Shown: positions 17,915 to 26,421 of the stretch, in pieces
Position numbering within the stretch: position 1 is the first letter of the stretch
Layout of the letters: each line of letters starts with the position of its first letter
Assembly: GCA_963665015.2 (NCBI GenBank)
Contig: CAXXSY010000003.1
Span: forward strand, 62,001 to 126,000
DNA: 64,000 nt
Direction of reading: 5' to 3'
From: G963662655 sp963665015
GTDB lineage: Bacteria > Cloacimonadota > Cloacimonadia > Cloacimonadales > JAIOQZ01
Position numbers and translations under genes: made by a program
Notes under the pieces: model-generated
Seen by the model: the letters and a program-made list of their open reading frames with translations, nothing else
Database searches by the model: none
What the model was told of the DNA's origin: nothing

Positions 17915-18320
17915 CGCGGATTCCCTGCGGTGCGGAAAGCGGTCCGATCAATCCTTCCTCGCTCCTTCCCGCGAGTCGGTACCAGTAGTAGTTACCGGAA
18001 TAGACCCTGTTGTCGCGATAGGTATATCTGGTCGAATCGGAGGTGTTGGGGATTCCGTCGGGGAAAAGGTTTTCGTAGGAGCCGTTATAGTCGAGAGCCC
18101 TGTAGATCAGGTAGTTATCCACGCCTTCCGATTTGTTCCATTCGACCTCGACCCACTTCGAAGTAGAACCGGAGCCGGAAGCCGTGATGTCTTCGATCTT
18201 TATTTCGCTGGGAACGTCGATGTTACCGTTGTTCTCCGGATCGAGCGGATTGCTTCGTTCCAGATCGCATGACAGAGCGACAATCGCGACGACTGCCAGG
18301 ACAAACAATAGCTTCTTCAT
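17907..18320 (-). CDS. Lipoprotein with fibronectin-III-like domain
   Basis: A 137-residue envelope protein. The ATG at 18320 is chosen over the longer frame starting at 18398 because GAGG lies seven bases upstream and the product begins with a lipoprotein signal (MKKLLFVLAVVAIVALSC, lipobox ending at C18). DLERSNPLDPENNG is a start seen in many FCB lipoproteins. The rest (KWVEVEWNKSEGVDNYLIYRAL ... YYWYRLAGRSEEG) has the beta-strand pattern of a fibronectin type III domain. The gene sits between the helicase and another envelope protein. Specific function unknown. Confidence 0.75.
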   Translation of the reverse strand: MKKLLFVLAVVAIVALSCDLERSNPLDPENNGNIDVPSEIKIEDITASGSGSTSKWVEVEWNKSEGVDNYLIYRALDYNGSYENLFPDGIPNTSDSTRYTYRDNRVYSGNYYWYRLAGRSEEGLIGPLSAPQGIRVE

Positions 18321-18322
18321 GA

Positions 18323-18898
18323 TCAGAACCTCACGGATATGCCTGTGGGCGTGATAATGACATTCTGGCGGTTGTATTCGCGGATGATGTCGTTCCACAG
18401 GTTGCTGTTGTAGTCTTCGGTAACGTTGACCGTGTCGTAGAGCGTATAGGCCCAGACGAGGATCGCCAGCCCGAGGAACGCCTGCGAATAGCGATAGGGC
18501 TCGAGCGCATCGTTGTAATTCTGGTTCATCTCGTCGATCTGGTCGGAATTCTTGTACTTGTCATAGCTGTCCATCGCCTGATCGTAGAAGTAGAGCGAGC
18601 TTCCCAGCAGGACGACCTCCATACCGAGCAGAATCTGTCCCTTGGTATAGCTCTTGGCGGAGAAGTGTCCCCAGCCGGGAATGAGCGCCGATTTCGCCAG
18701 ACTTCCGGCGGCGGTCAGCTTGTTCATGCGATAGATTTGCAGAAGGCGCTGCCGTTCCTGAAGGTCCATCTTCGCCTCGTTCCGCTGCTCGAAGTCATCC
18801 CAACCGTACTTTTGTGGGTCGGTGAACTTCTCCAGATCGAAATCCTGTGCGAACAGGATCGAGAACAGGCACGCCATAATGAGTATCGTTCGTTTCAT
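18323..18898 (-). CDS. DUF5683-like membrane protein of unknown function
   Basis: About 191 residues from the start chosen here. Two further in-frame ATGs lie 12 and 33 bases upstream; 18898 gives the cleanest signal peptide (MKRTILIMACLFSILFAQ). The centre contains KSALIPGWGHF and YTKGQILLG, the glycine- and proline-rich turn before two hydrophobic helices found in DUF5683-like proteins of the FCB group. A second hydrophobic stretch is near AFLGLAILVWAY. It is located between a TPR lipoprotein and a fibronectin-like lipoprotein, all on the minus strand, suggesting an envelope operon. Function not known. Confidence 0.65.
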   Translation of the reverse strand: MKRTILIMACLFSILFAQDFDLEKFTDPQKYGWDDFEQRNEAKMDLQERQRLLQIYRMNKLTAAGSLAKSALIPGWGHFSAKSYTKGQILLGMEVVLLGSSLYFYDQAMDSYDKYKNSDQIDEMNQNYNDALEPYRYSQAFLGLAILVWAYTLYDTVNVTEDYNSNLWNDIIREYNRQNVIITPTGISVRF

Positions 18899-18940
18899 GT
18901 ATTTATCCATAAATAGCCGTGTATTCCGCATGGGTCATCC

Positions 18941-20353
18941 CTATTCCAGTAGTTCGTCGCTTGTCTTGTTCAAGGGCGATACGGATCGATCTTTGAGGTT
19001 GACCAGCCATCCGAGGAAATAGCTCTTGTCCGGCGTGGTGATATCGTACAGAACCTCGTATTTCGCCTCGCCCACCGAGAGGATATAGCGCCATCCGGTG
19101 GAGCTGAGCAGGTCTCCGTACTGCATTAGCAATTCCTGTTCGAGCTGGCTGACGGCGCGAATGATCCGTCCGCTCCGGTAGTTATTGATAATTCTGCGTG
19201 CAAACGCGACAGGGTCCTTCTCGATCTCGATCATGTTGGACATCAGGAACGCCTTGTCCTTGTATGCGTTCAAGGCATCCAGCTTGTACGCCCGACGATA
19301 GAACTGAAGCGCTGTAGCCCATTCTTCTTTTTTCTCGGCTTCCTGTCCTTCGAGGCTGAGCCGGTTCGCCTGTATAATATTCTGCTTCAGGATGTTCGCT
19401 TCCGAGATGGCGATTGCCGCTGGCTCGTAGTCCGCGATGATGTTGAAGCAACGACCGTAGATCGCGATCGCCTCGTCGATGCGGCGCTCCCGAAGAAGCT
19501 CGTCGCCCTTCTCCGTAAACTTCGAGCAGATGTCGATCAGCCGCGCATCGACCATATCCTTCTTGGTTGGATCGAATTCGACGACGAAGTGATAGGTCTC
19601 TTCCGCCTTCACATATTCGCCTTCTTCGACCTGTTTCTCCGCCAGCTTCATGTAGAGGTCGCTCAGCTCGAGATAGATACGATCCTTGAACGAGGATGGA
19701 TACCGCTCGAGGTAAAAGAGTCGCTCCAGCGCGTGACGGTAATCTTCCGAATACTGAAGCTCGACAGCCTCGTCGATGTAGCGATCCATGAAGCGATCGA
19801 TATACGGCTGCGCGGCGGCCATGTAGTCGCTGTCCGGAAAACGCTGGAAGAGGATTTCGTAGTTCTCCCAGGCGGATACATCGTCGTTTCGAAGGTCCAT
19901 GAATATCTGGATCCGGTTAAAGAGTATCTCGGGGATCAGCTCCGAGCCGGGAAGGTTATCGACGATCATGGTGTAGTACGCGAGCGTGATATCGAATTCC
20001 TTGCGCTCGTATGCCGCCTGCGCGAGGCTGAAGTAGCAATTGTCCATCACCTCGTCGGCCTTGTCCGAATTCGCCAGGAAGAAGAATCGGATCGCCAGCT
20101 TCCACTTATCGGTGTTGTACGATTTGATTCCCAACTGGTAGTAGCACTCGGAGCGTGCCAGTTCGGCTTCGGTCCTCTTCGCGCCGTTTTTGGCGACGGC
20201 GATAAAGTCGTCGTATCGCTCGATCGCGGCGGCGTACTTGCTTCGAGCCTGAAGGCTCTGCGCGATCGAATAATTCGACGTGCAGCCGGTGATAACAAGC
20301 GCAACGGCGATGATTGCGAATATGAAACTAAAGTATGATTTCCTTCTCTTCAT
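18941..20353 (-). CDS. TPR-repeat lipoprotein
   Basis: A 470-residue exported lipoprotein: charged start, hydrophobic stretch, and a lipobox in ALVITGC. The body is helical tetratricopeptide-like repeats (YAAAIERYDDFIA, KRTEAELARSECYYQLG, EYVKAEETYHFVVEFDP, WATALQFYRRAYKLDALN). The first part resembles BamD-type outer-membrane lipoproteins in arrangement, but it is much longer than BamD and cannot be assigned to it. It overlaps by 26 bp with the RNase Z-like gene upstream, so it is part of a long minus-strand operon. Confidence 0.78.
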   Translation of the reverse strand: MKRRKSYFSFIFAIIAVALVITGCTSNYSIAQSLQARSKYAAAIERYDDFIAVAKNGAKRTEAELARSECYYQLGIKSYNTDKWKLAIRFFFLANSDKADEVMDNCYFSLAQAAYERKEFDITLAYYTMIVDNLPGSELIPEILFNRIQIFMDLRNDDVSAWENYEILFQRFPDSDYMAAAQPYIDRFMDRYIDEAVELQYSEDYRHALERLFYLERYPSSFKDRIYLELSDLYMKLAEKQVEEGEYVKAEETYHFVVEFDPTKKDMVDARLIDICSKFTEKGDELLRERRIDEAIAIYGRCFNIIADYEPAAIAISEANILKQNIIQANRLSLEGQEAEKKEEWATALQFYRRAYKLDALNAYKDKAFLMSNMIEIEKDPVAFARRIINNYRSGRIIRAVSQLEQELLMQYGDLLSSTGWRYILSVGEAKYEVLYDITTPDKSYFLGWLVNLKDRSVSPLNKTSDELLE

Positions 20354-21077
20354 CAGCTATCTCGAATATTTCGTTTTCCCGCTCTTTCAGCATTTTCTGA
20401 AGTTCCTGCGAGACTCCGTGTGTCAAAATGATTCGTGCAATTTCGTCTTCGCGGAGAGCGTAGAGGTCCTCCGCTTTCGGGTGCAGTCCATCCACGATAA
20501 GGATATCGGTGCGCACCAGATGATTTCCCAGGGATGTCAGCTTCAGGATGTCCGAAGTGTAGATCACCTTTTTATCAAACTCGATCTCTTCTTCCTCCAC
20601 CACGAATGAAAAACTCTTCATCTCATTAGCAAGATGTTTGTCGCGTACCACCTTGGCATAGCTTTGCAGGTGATCGGACTCCAGCGGTGTCATAAAGGGC
20701 AGCGTTTCGCTCAGCTCCTCCATCGGCTTGAAAAAGATGCTGAAGTGGAATTTCTCCGGGATGGTGTAGAACATGTGCATGGTATCGATGAAATCCTTCA
20801 CCCTTTCCGGCAGGAAAACGGTCAGGTTCTTGACACGGTGCTGCAAGTACATCATCTGGATCAGCATGAAGAAGCCGGCGACATGATCCGGATGGTAGTG
20901 CGAGATGATCACGTAGTCGATCACGTCTCCGTCGAGCTCGTATTTCATCAGTTGTTGGGATACGCCCTCACCGCAATCGATCAGGATGTTCTTCCCGTGG
21001 GTGTAAAACCAGAGCGCCGAGTGGTTCTTGTCCGGAACGGGAATGCCTGGAGCGGAACCGAGTATTCTGATTTTCAT
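20328..21077 (-). CDS. RNase Z-like metallo-beta-lactamase-fold hydrolase
   Basis: A 249-residue cytoplasmic zinc hydrolase. The metallo-beta-lactamase motif HYHPDH (H60, H62, D64, H65) is intact. An earlier DCGEG and a late ILTHGVS supply further conserved positions. The overall start (MKIRILGSAPG...) is like RNase Z and its relatives. It is shorter than true tRNase Z (about 300 residues) and I do not see the exosite arm, so tRNA 3' processing is uncertain. The start lies within four bases of the transferase gene stop upstream. Confidence 0.75.
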   Translation of the reverse strand: MKIRILGSAPGIPVPDKNHSALWFYTHGKNILIDCGEGVSQQLMKYELDGDVIDYVIISHYHPDHVAGFFMLIQMMYLQHRVKNLTVFLPERVKDFIDTMHMFYTIPEKFHFSIFFKPMEELSETLPFMTPLESDHLQSYAKVVRDKHLANEMKSFSFVVEEEEIEFDKKVIYTSDILKLTSLGNHLVRTDILIVDGLHPKAEDLYALREDEIARIILTHGVSQELQKMLKERENEIFEIADEEKEIIL

Positions 21078-22177
21078 GCTTTGACCTCTTTAGGTTTGAT
21101 CTGGTTGGCGGGAATCATTACGGGTATTTGATCCAGCTTTCGTCCGAAGAAGAGGAAGAAAGCGGCAAACAATACGGTTGATGCTATCAGCAGGATAATC
21201 GAATTCATGCGATAGATCAGAATGGAGCAGATGACGATGATGGCGTTGATCAGGTAGATGATCAGTGCCGTGACGCGCGCGGAGCCCATGGCGTTGTCGA
21301 TACGATGGGTGGAGTGGTCCTTACCACCCTGGGTGATGCGTCTGCCGTCGCGCTTCCGGGTGATGCTCACCAGCGAGATATCGAAGATGGCGTAGCTGAG
21401 CATCAGCACGGGCAACAGGTAGTAGATTTCGCTACTGCGGTGGATGACGGCCAGCCGCCCGCTGAGGATGCCCATCGTCGAGAGAAAATAGCCGATGAAC
21501 ATGCTGCCGGCGTCGCCGAGGAATATCTTGGCGGGACGGAAGTTGTGCGGCAGGAAACCAAAGATCGCGCCGGCGAAGGTCAGCGACATGAGGCCGATAA
21601 AGTTGGTCTGCGGCGCAAGCGAGCTCGTCTTGATGGACACACTGAGTACGTAGAATCCGATGGCAAGGATGCCCGACATCCCCGAAATAATGCCGTCCAT
21701 GTTGTCCAGAAAGTTCAGCGCGTTCATCAGCCCGATCATCCAGAAGATCATGATGGGGACGCTGAGCCACGGCGAGAGGAACATGTTCAGGAAGTTCCCA
21801 TAGTAGAGCTGCTGCGAAACGATGAACACGACGCACGCGGCGAGCTGCCCGAGCATCTTGACCTTGGGCGACATGGTGTAGCGATCGTCGATCAGCCCCA
21901 CCAGCGTGATAATCAGCGCACCGCCCAGATAGCCGATGACCGGCAGGTTGAACGCCCGTTCCGAACAGAGCGCGATGTGATAGACCGCAAAAAGGATGAA
22001 ACCGGTAAATACCGCCACACCGCCCATCAGCGGCGTCGCCTTCTTGTGGACTTTCCGCGCCTCGGGGTTGTCCATGAAATTCGTCGCGACCGCCAGCCGT
22101 ATAATGAACGGTGTCAGCGCGTACACAAAAAGAAACGGCAGCGTCAAAGCGCTTGCGTAATGATAAATGACTTTCAT
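21074..22177 (-). CDS. Undecaprenyl-phosphate sugar-1-phosphate transferase (WecA/TagO-like)
   Basis: A 367-residue polytopic membrane enzyme of the MraY/WecA family. It transfers a sugar-1-phosphate, usually GlcNAc-1-P, from UDP-sugar to undecaprenyl phosphate and so starts O-antigen or wall polymer synthesis. Motifs: KKATPLMGGVA near the N-terminus, NALNFLDNMDG (catalytic Asp region), NFRPAKIFLGDAGSMF, and KDHSTHR as the C-terminal His motif. About ten hydrophobic segments are visible. The DNMDG/HSTHR pattern favours WecA/TagO over MraY. It links to the polysaccharide genes elsewhere in the window. Confidence 0.88.
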   Translation of the reverse strand: MKVIYHYASALTLPFLFVYALTPFIIRLAVATNFMDNPEARKVHKKATPLMGGVAVFTGFILFAVYHIALCSERAFNLPVIGYLGGALIITLVGLIDDRYTMSPKVKMLGQLAACVVFIVSQQLYYGNFLNMFLSPWLSVPIMIFWMIGLMNALNFLDNMDGIISGMSGILAIGFYVLSVSIKTSSLAPQTNFIGLMSLTFAGAIFGFLPHNFRPAKIFLGDAGSMFIGYFLSTMGILSGRLAVIHRSSEIYYLLPVLMLSYAIFDISLVSITRKRDGRRITQGGKDHSTHRIDNAMGSARVTALIIYLINAIIVICSILIYRMNSIILLIASTVLFAAFFLFFGRKLDQIPVMIPANQIKPKEVKA

Positions 22178-22282
22178 GCTCTACAGACTGATTCCTCGAT
22201 TATTCTATCTCGATACACTTTGCGAACTTCCTTCATATGATCCATTTCGATTTTGTCAATGAATTTACCGGTTTTCCGATAA

Positions 22283-22930
22283 TCAAAGCGTCAATCCGGT
22301 CAGCAGTTTCATGAGAAAATTCAGCGGTGGCATGATGATGTAACTGACAATCGGAATCCCGAGCACATAGGACAGCAGCATGATCGCCATGAATGCGATC
22401 ATACCCTTTCGCTCCTGCGCCGTGTATTTAAAATAGACCTGATCGGACAGGAATCCCCCCAGAATCTTCGAGCCGTCCAGCGGTGGAAATGGGATCAGGT
22501 TGAACAGACCCAGCGCCAGATTGAAGAAGATGGTCAGAAACAGGATGCGCCCGATGAAGAGGGTGACTGTGTTGCCCATGATCATCGAGTCGTTGAAAAC
22601 CTTCATGTAGCCGTTGAAGACGATCGAGAAGAGGATCGCCATGATGAAGTTCGACGCGGGGCCCGCGGCCGCGGTCAGCGCCGTATCCCGCTTGAAATTC
22701 TTGAAGTTGTACGGATTGATCGGAACCGGTTTCGCCCAGCCGATCTTGATGATGAACAGCGCGATCAGACCGAAGATATCCAGGTGCGACAGCGGATTCA
22801 GGGTCAGACGTCCGGCTCGCTTGGCGGTGTCGTCGCCCAGCCAGTACGCGGCCAGCCCGTGGCTGAATTCGTGAACGCTGAGGCTGATGATCAGGATCGG
22901 CGCCAGCACCAGTATTTCGGTAATATTCAT
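22283..22930 (-). CDS. M50-family site-2-type membrane protease
   Basis: A 215-residue intramembrane zinc protease. The start at 22930 is chosen because AAGGAG in the end of tyrS lies five bases upstream. The longer frame to 23092 is a shadow inside tyrS. The HEFSH motif (H20, E21, H24) lies in the first helix, and the second metal motif is NLIPFPPLDG. About five hydrophobic segments are seen and there is no PDZ domain, so it belongs to the small S2P/FpvH-like branch, not RseP. The substrate is unknown. It is probably translated with tyrS, the stop of which is three bases away. Confidence 0.85.
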   Translation of the reverse strand: MNITEILVLAPILIISLSVHEFSHGLAAYWLGDDTAKRAGRLTLNPLSHLDIFGLIALFIIKIGWAKPVPINPYNFKNFKRDTALTAAAGPASNFIMAILFSIVFNGYMKVFNDSMIMGNTVTLFIGRILFLTIFFNLALGLFNLIPFPPLDGSKILGGFLSDQVYFKYTAQERKGMIAFMAIMLLSYVLGIPIVSYIIMPPLNFLMKLLTGLTL

Positions 22931-22932
22931 CG

Positions 22933-24135
22933 CTACTCCTTGGGAACCAGTTTCAGGAACCGGCGCTTGCCCACCTTGAGGATCGTCTCGTGATTGATCT
23001 CCAGATTCAGATCCATATCGTCGAGCTTCTCGTCGTCGAGCTTCACCGCGCCCTGCTTGAGCATGCGACGCGCCTCGCCGCTGGACTGACACAACCCGCT
23101 GTCCGTCAGAAGCTTCACGATCCAGATGGAGCCATCCATCACATATTCCTCGATATCGGTGGGAATGTTGCGCTGGCTGAATACGCGGTTGAATTCTTCC
23201 TCCGCCTCTTTCGCCGCCGATTCCCCGTCGTACAATGTAACGATTTCACGCGCCAGACGTTGCTTGATGAATTTCGGGTTCTCGCCCGACTTCAGTTGCC
23301 GGTCGATCTCCGAGATATCCTCCGGCGTCATGCGCGTGGCGTATTTATAATAATTCAGGATAATCTCGTCCGGGATGGACATCACCTTACCGTACTTGTC
23401 GGACGGCTTGTCGAACACGGCGACGTAGTTGCCCATGCTCTTGCTCATCTTGTTCACGCCGTCGGTGCCCAGCAGGATCGGAAACATGATGGCGATCTGC
23501 TCCGGCTTGCCAAAGTAGCGCAGCATGTCTCGTCCGCACAGCAGGTTGAACTTCTGCTCGGTGGCGCCCAGCTCGATATCCGCGTCGATGGCGACCGAGT
23601 CGTACGCCTGAAGCACCGGGTACATCAGCTCGTGCATCGCAAGCGGGAGTCCATTCTCGTAGCGCTTGCGGAAGGTATCGTGCGCCAGGAACTGCGCCAG
23701 CGTGAATTTACCAAGCAAATTGATCACGTCCGCAAGATTCAGTCCGTCGAACCACTCCGACTGCCACCGTATCTCGGTCTTGTCCCTGTCCAGCACGGTG
23801 TAGAGCTGCTCCATGTAGGTCGCGGCGTTTTCCCTGGTCTGCTCGGCGGTAAGCGGCGGTCTCGATTCGTCACGCCCGGTCGGATCGCCGATGCGCGCGG
23901 TGAAATCGCCGATGATGATCACACCGGTGTGCCCCATATCCTGGAAATCCCGCATCTTGCGGATAGGAACCATGTGCCCGATGTGCACGTCCGTCCCGGT
24001 CGGGTCGATCCCCATCTTCACCCTGAGCGGACGATCCTCCTTCTTCGCCAGCAGAAGCTTCTGCTTCAGCTCGCTCTCCGGAACGATCTCCTCGGCGCCG
24101 TTCTTGATGATCTCGATCTGTTTTTCTATGTCCAT
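22933..24135 (-). CDS. tyrS: Tyrosyl-tRNA synthetase
   Basis: Class I aminoacyl-tRNA synthetase charging tRNA-Tyr; 400 residues. HIGH is at 51-54, and KMSKS in the block DGVNKMSKSMGNY. A C-terminal S4 RNA-binding domain covers roughly residues 335-395 (SSGEARRMLKQGAVKLDD). GIDPTGTDVHIGH and the KFTLAQFLAHDTFRKR segment fit the TyrZ-like bacterial branch. The ATG at 24135 is the first in frame with the family start. No T-box or other leader is visible in the 80 bases before the insertion sequence. Confidence 0.95.
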   Translation of the reverse strand: MDIEKQIEIIKNGAEEIVPESELKQKLLLAKKEDRPLRVKMGIDPTGTDVHIGHMVPIRKMRDFQDMGHTGVIIIGDFTARIGDPTGRDESRPPLTAEQTRENAATYMEQLYTVLDRDKTEIRWQSEWFDGLNLADVINLLGKFTLAQFLAHDTFRKRYENGLPLAMHELMYPVLQAYDSVAIDADIELGATEQKFNLLCGRDMLRYFGKPEQIAIMFPILLGTDGVNKMSKSMGNYVAVFDKPSDKYGKVMSIPDEIILNYYKYATRMTPEDISEIDRQLKSGENPKFIKQRLAREIVTLYDGESAAKEAEEEFNRVFSQRNIPTDIEEYVMDGSIWIVKLLTDSGLCQSSGEARRMLKQGAVKLDDEKLDDMDLNLEINHETILKVGKRRFLKLVPKE

Positions 24136-24216
24136 CGTAAACCTCGTGTTTCGTAGTCACTCCAAAACATTTAACTACACCGCATTTGTCAATGAATACC
24201 GTGTCCCCTGGGTACG

Positions 24217-25853
24217 CAGACGTCCCCGTCTCAGGCTGTTGACCAAGCATGGTCTGCGGCAACGTGTGCACTTGTAATCATAATACAGCGGTTCTATTTT
24301 ACGATTTTCAGGCTGAAATTGGGCATCGGAAGCCGTATATGCCCCCAGCGAAAAAAAGACGAAAAAGCCTGTTGACCAGCTTTTTCACGTTTTGGGCAAT
24401 AGCGGTCATGTAGGCTTGTTCTTTCACTCTCTCCAATCCTCTGTATCTTGCGTATCGATATCCGTGTAGTTGCTTCGCGTTGGCGAAGCTCCGCTCAATC
24501 GTCTCTTTTCGTCCCTTGAAGATTTCTCTTCCACAGAACGATTTCCGATTTCTGTCTATCTCGTCTCGATAGTCTTGCCAGACATGACGATGCACGATTC
24601 TTTGACATTTCTTACTCGCAGTGCATTTATCTCGAAGTGGACACTTACGACAGTCTTCAGGGTTGGATATATACGCCTGACTGCCATCCCGATTAGTTCC
24701 TTGATAGCTTAAAATACACCCGTTTGGGCAGACATAGTAATCGTTTATGGGATCATAGTCGAACCGCCATTTTCTGAAAAGTCCTTTGTGACCCGAGTCT
24801 CGACGTGGGCTGATCACTCCCATTATCTTTCGTTCGTGCAGCTTCTTACAGATATAGTACGTATTGTATCCCGAATCAAGACCGACGGCTTTGACGTCGA
24901 ATCCAAACCGTTCGATCTGCCGATCGAGCAGCGCTAGATAAGGGATACAATCATTGACATTGCCAGGGAATACATCCACATCCGTGATGAAGTTACATTT
25001 GGAATCAACCGTGCGCTGAGTCAGAAAGAAAAAGCCCTTGGGTTTGCCGTCTCGAACCATGTATCCGCTGTCCGGATCCGTCGTGCTGGACTTGATCTTT
25101 TTGGTGGGTGGATCATCTTCTTTTCGCGGCGGTAGAGGTTTTTTACCCCTTTTCTCACGGTCATCGTTGATGTCTTTATCCAGTTCTTTGAGATAGGTTT
25201 TCGGCTCTTCTTCCACCACAATCTTCTTAAACTTCTGCTTGTTAGCGTTTGCCTTCGTGTGGGTCGAATCCGTATAGAGTATCTTTCCCTCGACCAGACC
25301 TTTCGCAATCCCCTGCCGGACAATCTCAACAAAGATTTCCTCAAACACCTTGCTATCGGTGAACCTTCTGCGCCTGTTCTGGCTAAATACGGAATGGTGC
25401 GGTATCTTGTCCAGCAGCCCAAACCCCAAAAACCAGCGGTAAGCCACATTTACCTCGATCTCTTTAACAAGCTGGCGTTCGGAACGGATGCCAAATAGAT
25501 ACCCAATCAACAGCATTTTGAACAATCGGATCGGATGAACGGGGGGCCTGCCATTATCTTCGCAATAAAGATGAGCTGTATTCTTCAGGATAAAGGAAAA
25601 GTCGATGTGGCGTTGGATTTTTCGCAGAAGGTGATTCTTCGGAACCAAATCCTCGATGTTAACGAACTCCATCTCAGGTTGAAAATCGATTTCTTTTTTC
25701 AGCATTATTTACCTCAAATATGAGACAACAATAATGCGCATCCCTCTGATGGCAAGCGTTTTATGCTATATTTACAACCTTTTTCATGTGCTGTAAATCC
25801 CGCACGGAAAATGGACGGTCATCTTTGTCAACAGTCTGAGACGTCCCCGTCTG
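24217..25853 (-). mobile_element. IS1182-type insertion sequence
   Basis: One transposase gene flanked by inverted ends. Read inward, the left end (24217-24243) and the right end (25853-25827) share CAGACG, then CGTCTCAG, one mismatch, and CTGTTGAC. The four bases between the first two blocks do not match, because the 14-base hairpin AGACGTCCCCGTCT (24218-24231 and 25839-25852) has the same orientation at both ends. The element is 1637 bp if the hairpins belong to it, or about 1607 bp if they are target duplications. The open reading frame is intact, so it may be active. Confidence 0.82.
24308..25705 (-). CDS. IS1182-family DDE transposase
   Basis: A 465-residue transposase, full length and uninterrupted. 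An N-terminal helix-turn-helix-like region contains HPIRLFKMLLIGYLFGI and IPHHSVFSQNRRR. The DDE catalytic core follows: first Asp in YTDSTHTKANANK, second Asp in AVGLDSGYNTYY, and Glu in RKETIERSFANAKQLHGYR. Before the last Glu is a Cys cluster (CRKCPLRDKCTASKKC) typical of the IS1182 group. The gene is transcribed toward tyrS and is visibly less GC-rich than its neighbours. Confidence 0.92.
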   Translation of the reverse strand: MLKKEIDFQPEMEFVNIEDLVPKNHLLRKIQRHIDFSFILKNTAHLYCEDNGRPPVHPIRLFKMLLIGYLFGIRSERQLVKEIEVNVAYRWFLGFGLLDKIPHHSVFSQNRRRRFTDSKVFEEIFVEIVRQGIAKGLVEGKILYTDSTHTKANANKQKFKKIVVEEEPKTYLKELDKDINDDREKRGKKPLPPRKEDDPPTKKIKSSTTDPDSGYMVRDGKPKGFFFLTQRTVDSKCNFITDVDVFPGNVNDCIPYLALLDRQIERFGFDVKAVGLDSGYNTYYICKKLHERKIMGVISPRRDSGHKGLFRKWRFDYDPINDYYVCPNGCILSYQGTNRDGSQAYISNPEDCRKCPLRDKCTASKKCQRIVHRHVWQDYRDEIDRNRKSFCGREIFKGRKETIERSFANAKQLHGYRYARYRGLERVKEQAYMTAIAQNVKKLVNRLFRLFFAGGIYGFRCPISA

Positions 25854-26421
25854 TATCTCTACTCTTCTGTCTGAACCAGGATTTTCAGGATTTTCACGAT
25901 TGACAGGATGGAGATAGAAGGGCGCGCCCGGAGGTCACGCGCTACGAGGGATAAAGGGATTCGAGGAATGGGCGCTACAAGGGAAAGGAGAATATGCCGA
26001 CCCCGATCATTTCCCCTCTGTAGGCGCCGATCTCCTGAGATTTTCAGACGAAGTCTGATAAATCGAATCCCCCCCCCAATAGCGGCGTTCTCTGGGAAAT
26101 CAACTTCCGAATGTTGATTTCTATGTCTGAAACAGGATAGGCAGGATTGCGGAAATCAGCAGAACGGATATAGAAAGACGCGACCGATCATCTCTACTCT
26201 GCACGCGCATTCTCCGGGCAAGCAACCCTTTAGCTCCTTCTCCCGCTTGCGGGAGAAGGCGGGGGATGAGGGCTTCAATGGGTACCGGATCGCGAGCAGA
26301 TTCGTTCGTTTCGCGCGCGAAGGCGTGGTGTTACGCGCATTCATTTCATGTCCGGTAGTAAAAATGCGCGTTATATCCACGTCGTAGGGCGCGACCGGAC
26401 GAAGATGCCGCGATCTGTGGA
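25854..26421. repeat. Gene-free tract of decayed dispersed repeats
   Basis: No credible gene is seen in this 568-bp stretch. It holds two related copies of a GTCTGAAxCAGGAT...CAGGAT...ATAGAA motif (25868-25925 and 26123-26180), GAGGTCACGCGCTAC (25931-25945), CTGTAGGCGCCGATC (26018-26032) with GCGGCGTTCTCT (26082-26093), and a perfect hairpin CCTTCTCCCGC-TT-GCGGGAGAAGG (26236-26259). The second and third motifs recur inverted near 52535-52597. It lies beside the insertion sequence and looks like a graveyard of small intergenic elements. Confidence 0.7.

Noticed and set aside
22990..24156. Plus-strand open frame of 388 codons
   Set aside because: Antisense to tyrS; the product is rich in His, Val and Arg with no recognisable motif.
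24136..24216. T-box or other leader for tyrS
   Set aside because: Too short before the insertion sequence and no T-box motif or terminator/antiterminator pair is seen.
26156..26380. Possible 74-residue minus-strand gene
   Set aside because: Lies wholly in decayed repeat sequence, including a perfect palindrome, and has no motif or start signal.
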